64,000 bases of DNA from Symsagittifera roscoffensis (lineage: Eukaryota; Xenacoelomorpha; Acoela; Convolutidae): contig NC_087069.1 in assembly GCF_963678635.1 (NCBI RefSeq), positions 42,415,688 to 42,479,687 of the forward strand. Reading direction: 5' to 3'. The position numbers were made by a program, and so were the translations under genes. Positions 45,155-54,027 of this stretch are shown piece by piece. Position 1 is the first letter of the stretch. Every line of letters starts with the position of its first letter. The notes beneath the pieces are model-generated. The model had not been told where the DNA came from and made no database searches. It saw nothing but the letters and a program-made list of their open reading frames with translations.

Positions 45155-45602
45155 TTAATGGGTAAGCATGTGAGTTAGGAAACGTTTCAAAACATGATCA
45201 GTTATGTAAACAAAATCAGAAGCATCACCATTAAAGTTTTTATCAAAAATCAAATGTGCAATATAAATACAAAAAGAACCGCACATGGTAGAGTTTGAGT
45301 CTTGCATGGGAAAGTTTGTCATCAATTCAGTCACTTGATGAAAATTCTCGTTTAATTGTTTATACAGATTGGTGTACTGCCAGAGAGGAAGACCGAGAGG
45401 ATCAGCGAAGTATAAAAACATTTCTTCTGTTGCATATCACAATCCAATGTGTCCCCGGAGAATCTGATTTTGAAGTGTTCACAATCATAAAGATGTTGTT
45501 TGGGATGTGAGGTGGAGAATTGTCGGCTGCAAATACTCCAAAAAACTTATATTTCAGATGTTTACAATTCTGAATGAGGTCCTGCAACTGGATTTCATCC
45601 AT
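45155..45602 (-). pseudogene. Adenain-like cysteine protease, element 2 (frameshift)
   Basis: Starts MDEIQLQDLI three bases after the capsid stop. Active-site order as in the adenovirus protease family: GTHWIV, YFADPLGLPLW, then MQDSNSTMCGSFC with the Cys nucleophile. A frameshift near 45410, between His and Asp, splits it into two frames. About 149 residues when both are counted, shorter than adenain (about 200). Expected role: cleavage of capsid and core precursors. The lesion is different from the one in element 1, where the region around the Asp is intact but followed by a deletion. Confidence 0.8.
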
Positions 45603-45604
45603 TT

Positions 45605-46912
45605 TCAGACTGTCGAAATGGGAAGGACGTTCTTTGTAACTTTGCGGTCGGAGGTAATAAATACATTGGATGAGCGTATACCCCAAACAAAAATTTCCAG
45701 GTTTGCTGTCAAAGCGTTTGAGAATTGAAGATCGAGTGAAACTGAGCAGTTAGTGAGTTCTGGATCCAAGAAGTCATGAGCTGCCTGCTGTGTGCTAGTG
45801 AGATCAAAACACATAATAAAGTGCTGTTGGTAGTTATCCAGAGTGATTCCCAGCCCGCAGTGCAACAAACCCAACGCTGATAGTGTGTTGAAGAAGAGAC
45901 GTTTATGATCTTGTGTACTGATTGGTGTACTTGCTATTGGTAAACCATTTCGTCTCAAAGTAACTTGCTCCAATCCAAACTTTTGATAATGAAAAGGATT
46001 CGTTCGGTTTGTTCCTAGAAATGCATTATTTGTGTTCAATGCTATGATAGTTTGTCTCACCGGTTCACGAGCAAAAATATCTTCCTGTTGCCAGCTGCGC
46101 TGACCAGCTGTTGCAAGAAATGTTTTTGTAATTTCTTCTTGATATGGGTAGTTCGCAGGAGTTTTGAGCAAAGTTGATTCAATGGCAGAGAGCACATGGT
46201 CGGTCACAGTCATTTTTCTAACATATAGGTTCGCTTCGAGTATTTGCAGCTTGTAATGCTTGGCAGCATCTTCCGATATAATGAGAAAGTCTTCATGAGA
46301 ACGTCTGTAGGAAAGTCTGAGGGTAACACCGCTCAACAAATGCTTGTCACATGTGAAAAAATCAACTCCAGCGGGTCCATAGAACCAAATTTCCCTCGAT
46401 TCACGGACCAGTTCTCGTTGAGATGTGAAATCAGCTGCATCTATTGCAGCGGGATTGTTTTCAAAACGATATCCCTGACACTTAAGCCATGAGTCCTTGG
46501 CTCCTTTGCTGTTAGAAAATTCTGTTCCAATAAAGCTTTTATGCGCAAAATTACTATTGGCATTTGAGATTTTGAGTCCATTAGCAGAGAGGGTACAGTC
46601 AGAGAAAAGGGAATACAGGGAGTTGTTTACGAGGAACGGTGAATCAGACACAGTAGGATCAGTGTTGTCGTATCGCAGATCAGCTCCACTTGATTGCGTT
46701 ACTTTGCATCGTATTTCCAAATAAATTTTTTGCAGGTCAACAAAATTATTACGGTCACCGGTGATTTCAAATTCAACCATTGGTCCATTAGGTGAATAGA
46801 CAGGTCCAATTTTTTGATCAAAAGCGTTTTCAAAAGTAATCAAAAGAGGTTGTTTTTCAAACAAATCCAGAGAGCTATGGGTAGCTTCATTGGGTGACAA
46901 ATTAGCGATCAT
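45605..46912 (-). CDS. Major capsid protein (double-jelly-roll type), intact
   Basis: 435 residues, no lesion. Features: N-terminal SSLDLFEKQPLLITFENAF, a central beta-rich stretch (KIWFYGPAGVDFF equivalent, here REIWFYGPAGVDFFTCDK), then IALNTNNAFLGTNRTNPFHY and a C-terminal VSLDLQFSNALTANLEIFV. The pattern matches proteins called F54H12.2-like in many animal genomes, which sit in Polintons beside the integrase, core protein and protease. By position and size I take it as the capsid shell protein of the adenovirus/PRD1 lineage. Overlaps the core gene by 11 bases and is followed three bases later by the protease, so one late transcript is likely. The assignment rests on context and memory of the family, not a structure. 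Confidence 0.75.
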   Translation of the reverse strand: MIANLSPNEATHSSLDLFEKQPLLITFENAFDQKIGPVYSPNGPMVEFEITGDRNNFVDLQKIYLEIRCKVTQSSGADLRYDNTDPTVSDSPFLVNNSLYSLFSDCTLSANGLKISNANSNFAHKSFIGTEFSNSKGAKDSWLKCQGYRFENNPAAIDAADFTSQRELVRESREIWFYGPAGVDFFTCDKHLLSGVTLRLSYRRSHEDFLIISEDAAKHYKLQILEANLYVRKMTVTDHVLSAIESTLLKTPANYPYQEEITKTFLATAGQRSWQQEDIFAREPVRQTIIALNTNNAFLGTNRTNPFHYQKFGLEQVTLRRNGLPIASTPISTQDHKRLFFNTLSALGLLHCGLGITLDNYQQHFIMCFDLTSTQQAAHDFLDPELTNCSVSLDLQFSNALTANLEIFVWGIRSSNVFITSDRKVTKNVLPISTV

Positions 46913-47324
46913 TTTTTATGTTTGAGAAAAAATCTGCTCGACTTCTCACTGGTCTGGTTTTTCTTCGAATGGTTGTTTTTCTTTTTTGAGCCCCTACTGA
47001 CCTTCTTCTTCGTAATCCATTCATTGGTGTCTTTCGACGACGTCGTCTACCACCACCGAGTTGTTTTCTTGCAGTTTTTGTGACAGTGTTTTTCAATGCT
47101 TGTTTAGGAGACTTCTTTTTCATAGCAACATCAATTAGTTCTGGCGCTGCACTCATCAAAAGTTCTCTGCCCAGTTTTTTCGCAGCCGGTAGAATAACCC
47201 GTCGTGCAAACGGTATAGCAACACGACCAATACCAGCAGCCAAAGCGCCAAATCCACTGCCGCGTTGTCGGTAGTGTCCAGAGAAATGAGGAAGTGAAGC
47301 TTGCTTTGCATAATATTGTTCCAT
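46902..47324 (-). CDS. Basic core protein (adenovirus pX/pVII-like), element 2
   Basis: 140 residues, intact. Gly-rich RQRGSGFGALAAGIGRVA near the start, a short helix LGRELLMSAAPELIDVAM, then an Arg/Lys tail (GGGRRRRRKTPMNGLRRRRS) and a final SRADFFSNIKNDR. Likely binds the packaged genome or acts on membranes, as core proteins of adenoviruses do. Sits between penton and capsid genes. Confidence 0.65.
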   Translation of the reverse strand: MEQYYAKQASLPHFSGHYRQRGSGFGALAAGIGRVAIPFARRVILPAAKKLGRELLMSAAPELIDVAMKKKSPKQALKNTVTKTARKQLGGGRRRRRKTPMNGLRRRRSVGAQKRKTTIRRKTRPVRSRADFFSNIKNDR

Positions 47325-47330
47325 TGGTTT

Positions 47331-48199
47331 TCAATCAAAGCGCTTGAATTTTAGAGTCAACACAACTTTACCAGTTCCTGCAAAGGGCACTAGTCTTCCA
47401 GTTTCTGTGCGCAACTGTACCGATATTGATTGTACAGATGAAGTGAATAATTTTTTGTAGTCTAAATTAGTGAAGTTTTTTCGATGATTAGGTTCAATGC
47501 TGCAGGCACTACCGTTTTTGATGCGTCTATTTGAATCAATGACGCGTAACAATGGGGCCTTTGCATCACCAACAGTTTGGTATTGAATAATGTCAATATA
47601 GACAAAAATTAGACTTGTCCCACTTGATAAGTCATATGGGAAATGAGATTCGTACAGTTCGTTTCCCTCATAAGATGCATCGAAGGAGGGTATCATTTTG
47701 TAACCAATGTGATATTCACCGTTCTCATCAAGTTTTGCATTGTAGCCTAACAGACTGGGTATTTGGGGACTTGGGAATGAGATTCCTTCATTTGCGTTCA
47801 TCCAAATGCTCATGCTATTCGTGATTTCTTGAGGACTCGCATAAAATGAATTTTGTCTTTGAGTTTTGTTTTTATCTCATTAATCAATTGTTCTATAAAA
47901 GTGTACTCTCCTGATTTGATAAAAACTTTTTCGCCATAGTAGGGTCTGGAAATTGTATTCCGATTGCCAGCGTTGGATTTACTGGCTACTACTTCGGATG
48001 CTCTGAAGTACGTAAATTCCTCATCAGTAACATTGTTTAATTTTGTGGGGAAAATTTTTTCTGAGAGAGCAACTCTCCAATCTCCGTCTAAAGCTATTTT
48101 TTCTTTACAAAAATTTCTAAAACAGGCCAAAGTGTTGTCTGGGAAATAATCCATTGATGCTGTTGAAATCAAATGTACAGTAAACTCATCACTGCCCAT
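47331..48199 (-). pseudogene. Penton-like minor capsid protein, element 2 (frameshift)
   Basis: Start chosen at ATG of MGSDEFTVHLISTASMDYFP, which overlaps the integrase end by 11 bases; METKL 27 bases upstream is an alternative. The first 60 residues, with SMDYFPDNTLACFRNF and DGDWRVALSE, are the typical opening of Polinton penton/minor capsid proteins, a single-jelly-roll family. A one-base loss near 47842 separates it from the second frame (MSIWMNANEGISFPSP to the end, VLTLKFKRFD). About 289 residues in all. It would fill the capsid vertices. Confidence 0.7.
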
Positions 48200-49425
48200 T
48201 TTCGTTATAATCAGCTTTGTTTCCAATTAAACTAAGTTCTTTTTCATAAAATTTTCCGCTGATTTCTTCCTTTTCCGCATCAATGAGACTGTATGTTGGA
48301 GGGTTTACAGTAGGAATGGCATCTATTTCAAAAACTTCGTCTGTAAAAATCTGCTTGTAACCTTTTCTAAAAGGCAAGTCAGTCTTCGCTATTCGCACAT
48401 AGTCACCAACATAAAATTTTGGTTTCTGTACCAACTTCGATGAACTGTTTGCAATTAATGAAACTAAAGCAGGTACATGTTTTCTTGTGACCTTGTTTGG
48501 AGCCAATTTTGTTACTCTATTAACGCGTGAGTTAATCGTTTGAACAAAACTTTGTAATTTTTCAATATAACTGTAAGTCCATTCAAACTCCAAGTATTTG
48601 TAGATAATACTTTTCAGCGATCGAATGTTTCTTTCGGCAAACGCTGATTTTTTTTCACTGTGAGTATTGTATTTGATGATTTCTCGTTTAGTACATCATT
48701 TTTCGAACTCTCCTTTAAACTCGGTGCCTTTGTCAACCCAAACTTTTTTTGGTTGTTTTGTTTTGATCATTTTTTTGAAAGCTTCGGTTGTTTCTTTAGC
48801 ATATTTGGTCTTCAGGGGTTCCACTCGTAAGTAGCGAGAGAGACAATCGACAGCAACTAATAAATATCGTACCCCTCGGTTATATTTAGCCAATTTATCA
48901 ACATAAGCCAAGTCAAGAGATCAAATTTCGTTGATATCGTTAACAATCACTTTTAGCCGAGGATATGTTTTACGAAACAATCCATACTTTGTATGTGATG
49001 ATTGAGATCTCAGAAAATTTCTAACTTTTTTTGGTGAGAGTTGACTAGCATTTGTTAAATTTTTAACGCTACCAAATGCAGCTGGACCTTTCGTGTAGAG
49101 TAATTTGAGTTTCTTTTCTTCACTGATAGTAGGATTTCCATTCTTTTGTTGACGTCGTCGCAAACGATTCTTTACTGCTTTCATAGTTTTTATCATCGTC
49201 GTCATCGTCGTCGTTGGTGTTGGGGAAAAATTCTTTTTTCTGGGTTTTTCTTTTGTCAGATTGCTTGGTTCTGGGTTTTAAGAGTTGTCGATCGAGTCTT
49301 CGAAGAGGAGGGTTTTGATCTCTTCGAGTCCTCAGTTGTCGGGTTGTCGTCGGAGACGAAGGAGGAAGAAGTTGAGAAGGGCTTAGCTGCTTCGCTCTTA
49401 AGCGAGCGGAGAATCTGTTTGGCAT
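48189..49425 (-). pseudogene. Retroviral-type (DDE) integrase, element 2, two in-frame TGA
   Basis: From the basic leader MPNRFSARLRAKQLSP through LYTKGPAAFG, FRKTYPRLKVIVNDINEI, LDLAYVDKLAKYN (Asp), LLVAVDCLSRYLRV, KVWVDKGTEFKGEFEK (Asp), HSEKKSAFAERNIRSLK (Glu) and the C-terminal PKFYVGDYVRIAKTD / FTDEVFEIDAIP / SGKFYEKELSLIG tail. All three catalytic residues are visible, as is the SH3-like end. From 49205 to 48189 one frame runs through, broken by TGA at 48921-48923 (Trp in element 1) and TGA at 48696-48698; the leader is in another frame. Similar to the C. elegans F54H12.3-type transposon protein. It would insert the element and make the 6-bp target duplications. Confidence 0.85.
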
Positions 49426-50071
49426 AAGTGTTGGACACTAAGCTAGGATCAAGATTCAGTTCTTTCAAAATTTGTGGATAAAAAACAACCTCAAGTTTTT
49501 TTGTGTTTTGCTGTGTATCGTACAAAAAAGATTCAATTTTAACGAGTGTTGGTTTTCCTTGAATTAAAACATATCCGTCAACGTCTAAAGTCAAGGATTC
49601 AACTTTGAACAACTGCTTTAGCACGATGTTTGCCCTTTCCAATTTATTAGCTTCCAATAGCTCTTGAATGGATTCCATAACCTTTCGAAACACTTCAGCG
49701 GTTTTTCCATTACTTTTTTCATCGTTTTTTTCTGTTCTCTTTGAGCTTGTCTGCTGCAGTGAATTGTTTGATTCAAAATTTTTTTCTGCGTCATCATCAC
49801 CATCATCACTGAAATTAGTATGTGCAGATAAATTTCTTTTTCGGTGCAGATTTGGTACTACATTATTAGAGGTTAAAGGAATAGGAGATGTTGGGTTTAA
49901 TGGTGGTGGAGAGTCACGGCTGATATTTCGTTCTCGAAATCGTTGTATGTAATTGAGTTGAGATGATTTGTCGTTAATTAATGGATTATAAAGGATTTGA
50001 GATTGTGGTGCAGTTTTTTCATCTGGAGCATATGTTTTTCGAGGAATGAGGATGAATTCTTCAGCATACAT
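49256..50071 (-). CDS. Conserved Polinton protein upstream of integrase, element 2
   Basis: 271 residues from MYAEEFILIPRKTYAPDE. The N-terminal LIPRK ... ILYNPLINDKSSQLNYIQRF recalls a protein that stands before the integrase in many Polintons. The middle is Ser/Asp-rich and low in complexity (SDDGDDDAEK). The C-terminal half has DGYVLIQGKPTLVKIESFLYD ... PQILKELNLDPSLVSNTYAK, also conserved. Function unknown; a role as scaffold or core protein is possible. The 3' end overlaps the integrase leader by about 170 bases, where a frameshift may have changed the true end. Open from start to stop here; split in element 1. Confidence 0.55.
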   Translation of the reverse strand: MYAEEFILIPRKTYAPDEKTAPQSQILYNPLINDKSSQLNYIQRFRERNISRDSPPPLNPTSPIPLTSNNVVPNLHRKRNLSAHTNFSDDGDDDAEKNFESNNSLQQTSSKRTEKNDEKSNGKTAEVFRKVMESIQELLEANKLERANIVLKQLFKVESLTLDVDGYVLIQGKPTLVKIESFLYDTQQNTKKLEVVFYPQILKELNLDPSLVSNTYAKQILRSLKSEAAKPFSTSSSFVSDDNPTTEDSKRSKPSSSKTRSTTLKTQNQAI

Positions 50072-50081
50072 GCCTGAGGTT

Positions 50082-50378
50082 CTAGTTTTTTAGGTAAATG
50101 TAACACGATTCTCCGATTGATTTAACCAGTGAAATATTGTTTGCCAAAACTTTTCGTTTTTCTCGGATACTAAACTTAGGGTCAACAATTTTTCCAAATG
50201 GTATTTTCTTACTCTCGATGAAACTTTTGTTAGCTGGAATATGTCCCAGAAAAACATTCACAAAACAATCGCAAAGAAATCTAATAAAATTTGAATCAGC
50301 TCCTGTCAAAATTGATCTACAATGGCGACTATTCAGCATTTGCTTCAATATACATAATTCTTTCTCTTTCATTTTCAA
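50082..50378 (-). CDS. Small conserved Polinton protein, element 2
   Basis: 98 residues, intact: SRHCRSILTGADSNFIRFLC, VNVFLGHIPANKSFI, then a basic FSIREKRKVLANN. The order of features matches a roughly 100-residue, mostly helical protein common in Polintons. Unknown role. Overlaps the ATPase end by 50 bases. Confidence 0.5.
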   Translation of the reverse strand: MKMKEKELCILKQMLNSRHCRSILTGADSNFIRFLCDCFVNVFLGHIPANKSFIESKKIPFGKIVDPKFSIREKRKVLANNISLVKSIGESCYIYLKN

Positions 50379-51020
50379 GAGATGTGATAACTGCTTTTGA
50401 GGATGGTAAATAGAAAATGGTTGGTGATGGTGGAACTATGTTTGACGAATAACGAAGACATTCTGAAGTTTTGGGATCCAAGTCTATCAACAGATGACCG
50501 AAATCTTCTTTCGTTGCCAACTGATACGCATGACGGAGCAATTTTGCATTATTCAACTGTCTGCCTAAATAATCAATTTGTTGAATGTCTCGAGGTGATT
50601 TAAACAAAATTAAGTGAGTTGTATTCAAATCTATTGTACGTGATTGCTTACTTTGCTGAAATAAATTGTGCTTGACATAAATAACATGAACATTTTTATG
50701 TCGGCCTGCTGTAGCTAATTTAACAAAATCTTTTTCATTAAAAATTTCTTCACAGGTATCATCAAAGACAATCAAACAATCCCGTAAGTTATTAACAATT
50801 TCAAAGCTGGACAATTTTATAAATTCGATATCAAATTTGTTGTGAGAAACAAAGGAACGGTATTTGGGTTGATCGTGAAGATAAAAATAAATTATCTTGT
50901 TATACGATGGATAGAATGTACCTTGAGAAACATTTGAAAAATTAAATCAGTTTTGCCAGCTCCCGAGGGACCTGAAACGGACATAAACAGACGATTTTTT
51001 GTTGAAATGATCTTATTCAT
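50329..51020 (-). pseudogene. A32/FtsK-type packaging ATPase, element 2 (frameshift)
   Basis: Starts MNKIISTKNRLFM. Walker A SGPSGAGKTDLIFQ, then a single-base loss near 50922 shifts the frame; Walker B CLIVFDDTCEE, sensor-like region VHVIYVKHNLFQQ, and the C-terminal part are open in the other frame. About 230 residues. Genome packaging into capsids is the expected role. In element 1 this spot is correct but a nonsense codon lies downstream, so each copy is undamaged where the other is broken. Confidence 0.8.
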
Positions 51021-51022
51021 TA

Positions 51023-51313
51023 TTATAACTTGGGATTGGGTAACATGTAACCAACTGTACTGGATAGTATTGAAAGCCAAATGGCAGTCTCATCACAACT
51101 AAGGTTGTAAAAAGACAATTTTGAAATAGATAAAGAGAGCAAAATGAAAATGAAACAGACTTGCGTGAAAAAGACAACTTCTGCAGACGGAAGAGAAACA
51201 GAATTACAAAATTTCCAAGATCTGTTTTCGTGAGATAAATACTTTTCGGCAACACCAATGTCAACAAAGTCGCAATCACTGTTCTCGACAGTGGTGGTTT
51301 CTTCAATTTCCAT
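51023..51313 (-). CDS. Small membrane protein, element 2
   Basis: 96 residues from MEIEETTTVENSDCDFVDIG, acidic, then hydrophobic QVCFIFILLSLSISKL and a final hydrophobic AIWLSILSSTVGYMLPNPKL. One or two membrane spans predicted by eye. Intact in both elements. The start overlaps the end of the preceding gene by 11 bases, and the ATPase starts three bases after its stop. Role unknown. Confidence 0.5.
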   Translation of the reverse strand: MEIEETTTVENSDCDFVDIGVAEKYLSHENRSWKFCNSVSLPSAEVVFFTQVCFIFILLSLSISKLSFYNLSCDETAIWLSILSSTVGYMLPNPKL

Positions 51314-51599
51314 GTTTACTGGAAGACCTTTTTTGCTTATTTGTATCAAGGTTGATAGTTACAACTGCATACCAATCGCCTTTTTTTCTCTCTGATCTAT
51401 TGCCGTTTGGTTTGTATTTTATTATATATCTTGCTATGTTTTTGTCTGTCAGAAGTATCCGAACAATTTTTTCTACGTTTCCGGTACTGATTTTGTCTAA
51501 TAACTCTTTCGGTAAATTCTCACCTGTTAAACTCACATTTTGTGTGTTTTCTTTTGGCAAAAATATTTTTTTGAAATTTTGAATTTTCAAACACGACAT
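51303..51599 (-). CDS. 98-residue accessory protein, element 2
   Basis: Starts MSCLKIQNFKKIFLP; contains LPKELLDKISTGNVEKIVRI, then ARYIIKYKPNGNRS and a beta-like DWYAVVTI. The same pattern appears in the neighbour at 51698-52018. Basic, soluble, unknown function. Confidence 0.45.
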   Translation of the reverse strand: MSCLKIQNFKKIFLPKENTQNVSLTGENLPKELLDKISTGNVEKIVRILLTDKNIARYIIKYKPNGNRSERKKGDWYAVVTINLDTNKQKRSSSKHGN

Positions 51600-51697
51600 G
51601 TTAGCAACTAGTAATCACACAAGATCAAAAGAAAATGAAAACAATCAATAATTATATTTGTTATGATTCACAAAACTTGGCATATATATGTGATTCG

Positions 51698-52018
51698 TCA
51701 TTTCGGTTCAGCAGGCAAATCAACTCCTCGTTCAATGAAGAAAAACTCATATTTTGTGAATTTGTCATGGTTATAATTAGATTTGAACTTTACAACAAAA
51801 TGAGCAGCAACTCTGATAGTGGCTTGAACTAAATGTATTTCCTCAACGTTATCAGTTTTGACTAATTCTTTCAGTTCAGCTGGAAGCTGATGGTCATGCA
51901 AATGGATTTGTCTTCTCTCTCCCAGCTGAGGTTGCAGCCCCTCCAGGTTGAGATTGAACAACGGAATTGACTGGCGAAATTCCTGGAGTCTGGACATTGT
52001 ACAGGTGAAAGTAGTCAA
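51698..52018 (-). CDS. About 100-residue accessory protein, element 2
   Basis: Probable start MSRLQEFRQS (about 51994). LPAELKELVKTDNVEEIHLV and AAHFVVKFKSN parallel the 98-residue protein. A change near 51698 gives an earlier stop than in element 1. Unknown function. Confidence 0.45.
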   Translation of the reverse strand: MTTFTCTMSRLQEFRQSIPLFNLNLEGLQPQLGERRQIHLHDHQLPAELKELVKTDNVEEIHLVQATIRVAAHFVVKFKSNYNHDKFTKYEFFFIERGVDLPAEPK

Positions 52019-52238
52019 GAACTGTAAAAAATTTCCGTAAATTGTCGATTTCGATATCGTTCAGTGTAATTTGTTCGAGTTTTTGCAGGAGAGGTTTTCC
52101 TCGACAATCTAATATGCCTGTCCGCGTAAGAGTAACTTTAATTCTTGGTGTTAAATTGTTTTCAGGACTCTGATTAGTCATTGAAGCGTAAACCACCAAA
52201 TTTGGAGATAAGGTTGTTTGCATCATTGGACAGTTCAT
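51894..52238 (-). CDS. 82-residue accessory protein, element 2 (stop lost)
   Basis: Starts MNCPMMQTTLSPNLVV. The TAG that ends it in element 1 is CAG here, so the frame runs on for 32 codons antisense-like through the next gene. Unknown function; starts five bases after the preceding stop. Confidence 0.4.
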   Translation of the reverse strand: MNCPMMQTTLSPNLVVYASMTNQSPENNLTPRIKVTLTRTGILDCRGKPLLQKLEQITLNDIEIDNLRKFFTVLDYFHLYNVQTPGISPVNSVVQSQPGGAATSAGREKTNPFA

Positions 52239-52242
52239 TTTG

Positions 52243-52770
52243 TTACCAATCGAAAAAAACTTTGGATTTTCTACGGGTACAATGCTTTAATAATTGATGT
52301 GAGGGAAGTAAATGAGAATGTCGTTTGCAAATATGTTTTTCTTGACCCAATAACTGTTCAATCTTTGGGCAGCCAAACTCTTCCAAATTTGTCACGGGTA
52401 ATTTCAAGTATTCAGCCAATAAAACAGATTTTTGTGTACCTTTAGCAAAAAAATGGGAATTTGGGTTCCTCAAACGAATGCTGTCAAAAATTTGATCCAA
52501 GTATGAGTAAGGGTATTCACCTTCGCGCCAACGAAGCCCGTGTAGAAATTTAGATACCCAATTGTACGCTTTTTTCTCTTCTTTTGATAAATTGTTGAAT
52601 TGAACTGGTGGCAGAAAATGAATTGTATCAATTGTATTAGCAGAGCAAACGGAAAGTTCCTTTATGATCAAAGGTTTCTTGCCACATTTAAATCCTTCAA
52701 TATCTAAAATAATGAGATGGTTGAAAAACAATTTTTTAGTTTTCTTTCTTTGGGTTAACATGACTTTCAC
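52243..52770 (-). CDS. DEDD-exonuclease-like protein, element 2
   Basis: 175 residues, intact. Begins with basic MKVMLTQRKKTKKLF and then HLIILDIEGFKCGKK, an Asp-x-Glu in a hydrophobic strand like the first motif of DEDD exonucleases. Further on come FLHGLRWREGEYPYSYLDQI, HFFAKGTQKSVLLAEYLKL and a His/Cys-rich end (CPKI...CKRHSH...HCTRR). Proteins with this HG-RW-x-x-G pattern occur in other Polinton-type elements. Fold and activity are inferred; the remaining Asp residues are not all identifiable. Next gene's stop is directly adjacent. Confidence 0.45.
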   Translation of the reverse strand: MKVMLTQRKKTKKLFFNHLIILDIEGFKCGKKPLIIKELSVCSANTIDTIHFLPPVQFNNLSKEEKKAYNWVSKFLHGLRWREGEYPYSYLDQIFDSIRLRNPNSHFFAKGTQKSVLLAEYLKLPVTNLEEFGCPKIEQLLGQEKHICKRHSHLLPSHQLLKHCTRRKSKVFFDW

Positions 52771-53178
52771 TCAACATTCCAACAAACGAAATAACTTTGG
52801 TTTGAATGCTTTAAGAAATAAGCAAAACGCAATACCTGTCACGTGACCCAGGTAACAGTTTTTTATTGGACAAGGCAAAACATATGTGTACCCAGGACCG
52901 GTTTGATTTTTTTCTTGCAAATATCCCGTTGCGTCATGCAATATAGCATGTATTCTAAGAAATTTGAAATGTTTCAAGTGTTTGTCGAGCGACGAATTGT
53001 CTATTCCAATTAAACCACCATATGGTCTGTTTTTCAAAACAAAATCCAAATTAATATCAGCATCTAAATACAAACAAGTGGCTAAAAAATACTGAAATCT
53101 GACTGATTTGTCTGGATATTGTGATTTTAAGTCTATAAAAATTTCATGAATGAGTTTTAAATCGAAAGTTGAAATCAT
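52771..53178 (-). CDS. Accessory protein with GPGYTYVLP motif, element 2
   Basis: About 135 residues from MISTFDLKLIHEIF (an ATG 15 bases upstream is possible). Conserved-looking RIHAILHDATGYLQEK and GPGYTYVLPCPIKNCYLGHV; three to four Cys. No known domain. Immediately before the exonuclease-like gene with no spacing. Confidence 0.4.
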   Translation of the reverse strand: MISTFDLKLIHEIFIDLKSQYPDKSVRFQYFLATCLYLDADINLDFVLKNRPYGGLIGIDNSSLDKHLKHFKFLRIHAILHDATGYLQEKNQTGPGYTYVLPCPIKNCYLGHVTGIAFCLFLKAFKPKLFRLLEC

Positions 53179-53225
53179 GTTTACTGAACTCAAAATAATA
53201 AAAAGGGAATAATGAAAAGTATCAA

Positions 53226-54012
53226 TTAAAACTTAACTTTCTCTTCAACAATAAATTTCACAAATAGCACATCAGTATCTACATCAAGTTTTCCATATCC
53301 ACTTGTCAAAATATCCATTATTTTGCAAAAAGCGGCAGAATGGGGTCCATTAATTAAACTTTCAAATCTTTTCAAAGTTTCTGTATTCATCTCATCTGTT
53401 TGAACATGTCTGCTTTCTGTATGTTTCTTTGAAACTGAAGTCGAAACTCTTACGGATTTGTTTGACGTCGACGATGCAGCATGCGTAACTGTATTATCAA
53501 TTCGTTTCTGTCCCCCAACGGCCGGAGATTTCTTGCAAACGTTTTGATTTGGTGAAGTTTGTTTGTTAGATGATGTTGCAGAAAGCAATAAATTGGGTAA
53601 ACGTTTTTTGATTGCAGTGAAATCTAACAAATCGAGATTGGCTGCAACAGGTTGTGCTGAATAAGTGAGAGCTAGTTTAATCTTGTCAAATAACTCACCG
53701 TTTCCTTTGACATCTTTAGCAGGAGAAACTAATATTTGAAGCAAGTGAAAATACAAGGAACACTGAAACATTTTTGGGAAGGAAAAAATTGGTTTAATTG
53801 TTCCTCTGAATCTACTTCAATCAATATATGGTTATGAATTTTTTTTTAATTCTCGACTGAAAAAGGGCAATATTCAGATTTGAAGTGGCTTCCAAAAGCA
53901 TAATTTTTAAAAGTAGATAAATTAGGAATTTTTTCAGTGATAACAAATTTGAAATTTGGTTGAAATTTTTTGAAATAATCAGGTAACACAACTTCGAACA
54001 TAGCTTCTGCCA
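53226..54012 (-). pseudogene. Possible HUH-motif protein, element 2 (stop and insertion)
   Basis: The C-terminal 181 codons (53226-53771) are open: PAKDVKGNGELFDKIKLALT and a Ser/Lys-rich tail ending VKFIVEEKVKF. The N-terminal part from about 54012 (MFEVVLPDYF) has a TAA near 53850 and the HxH pair reads H-N-H rather than H-Y-H. Relative to element 1 an insertion of some 35 bases is present near 53735-53770. Assignment as Rep-like is tentative. Confidence 0.35.
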
Positions 54013-54027
54013 TTTTGTAAAGGAAAA

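Noticed and set aside
48696..48923. Alternative genetic code with TGA as Trp
   Set aside because: Other genes use TGA as a stop (for example the capsid gene at 45605), and element 1 has TGG at the first position.
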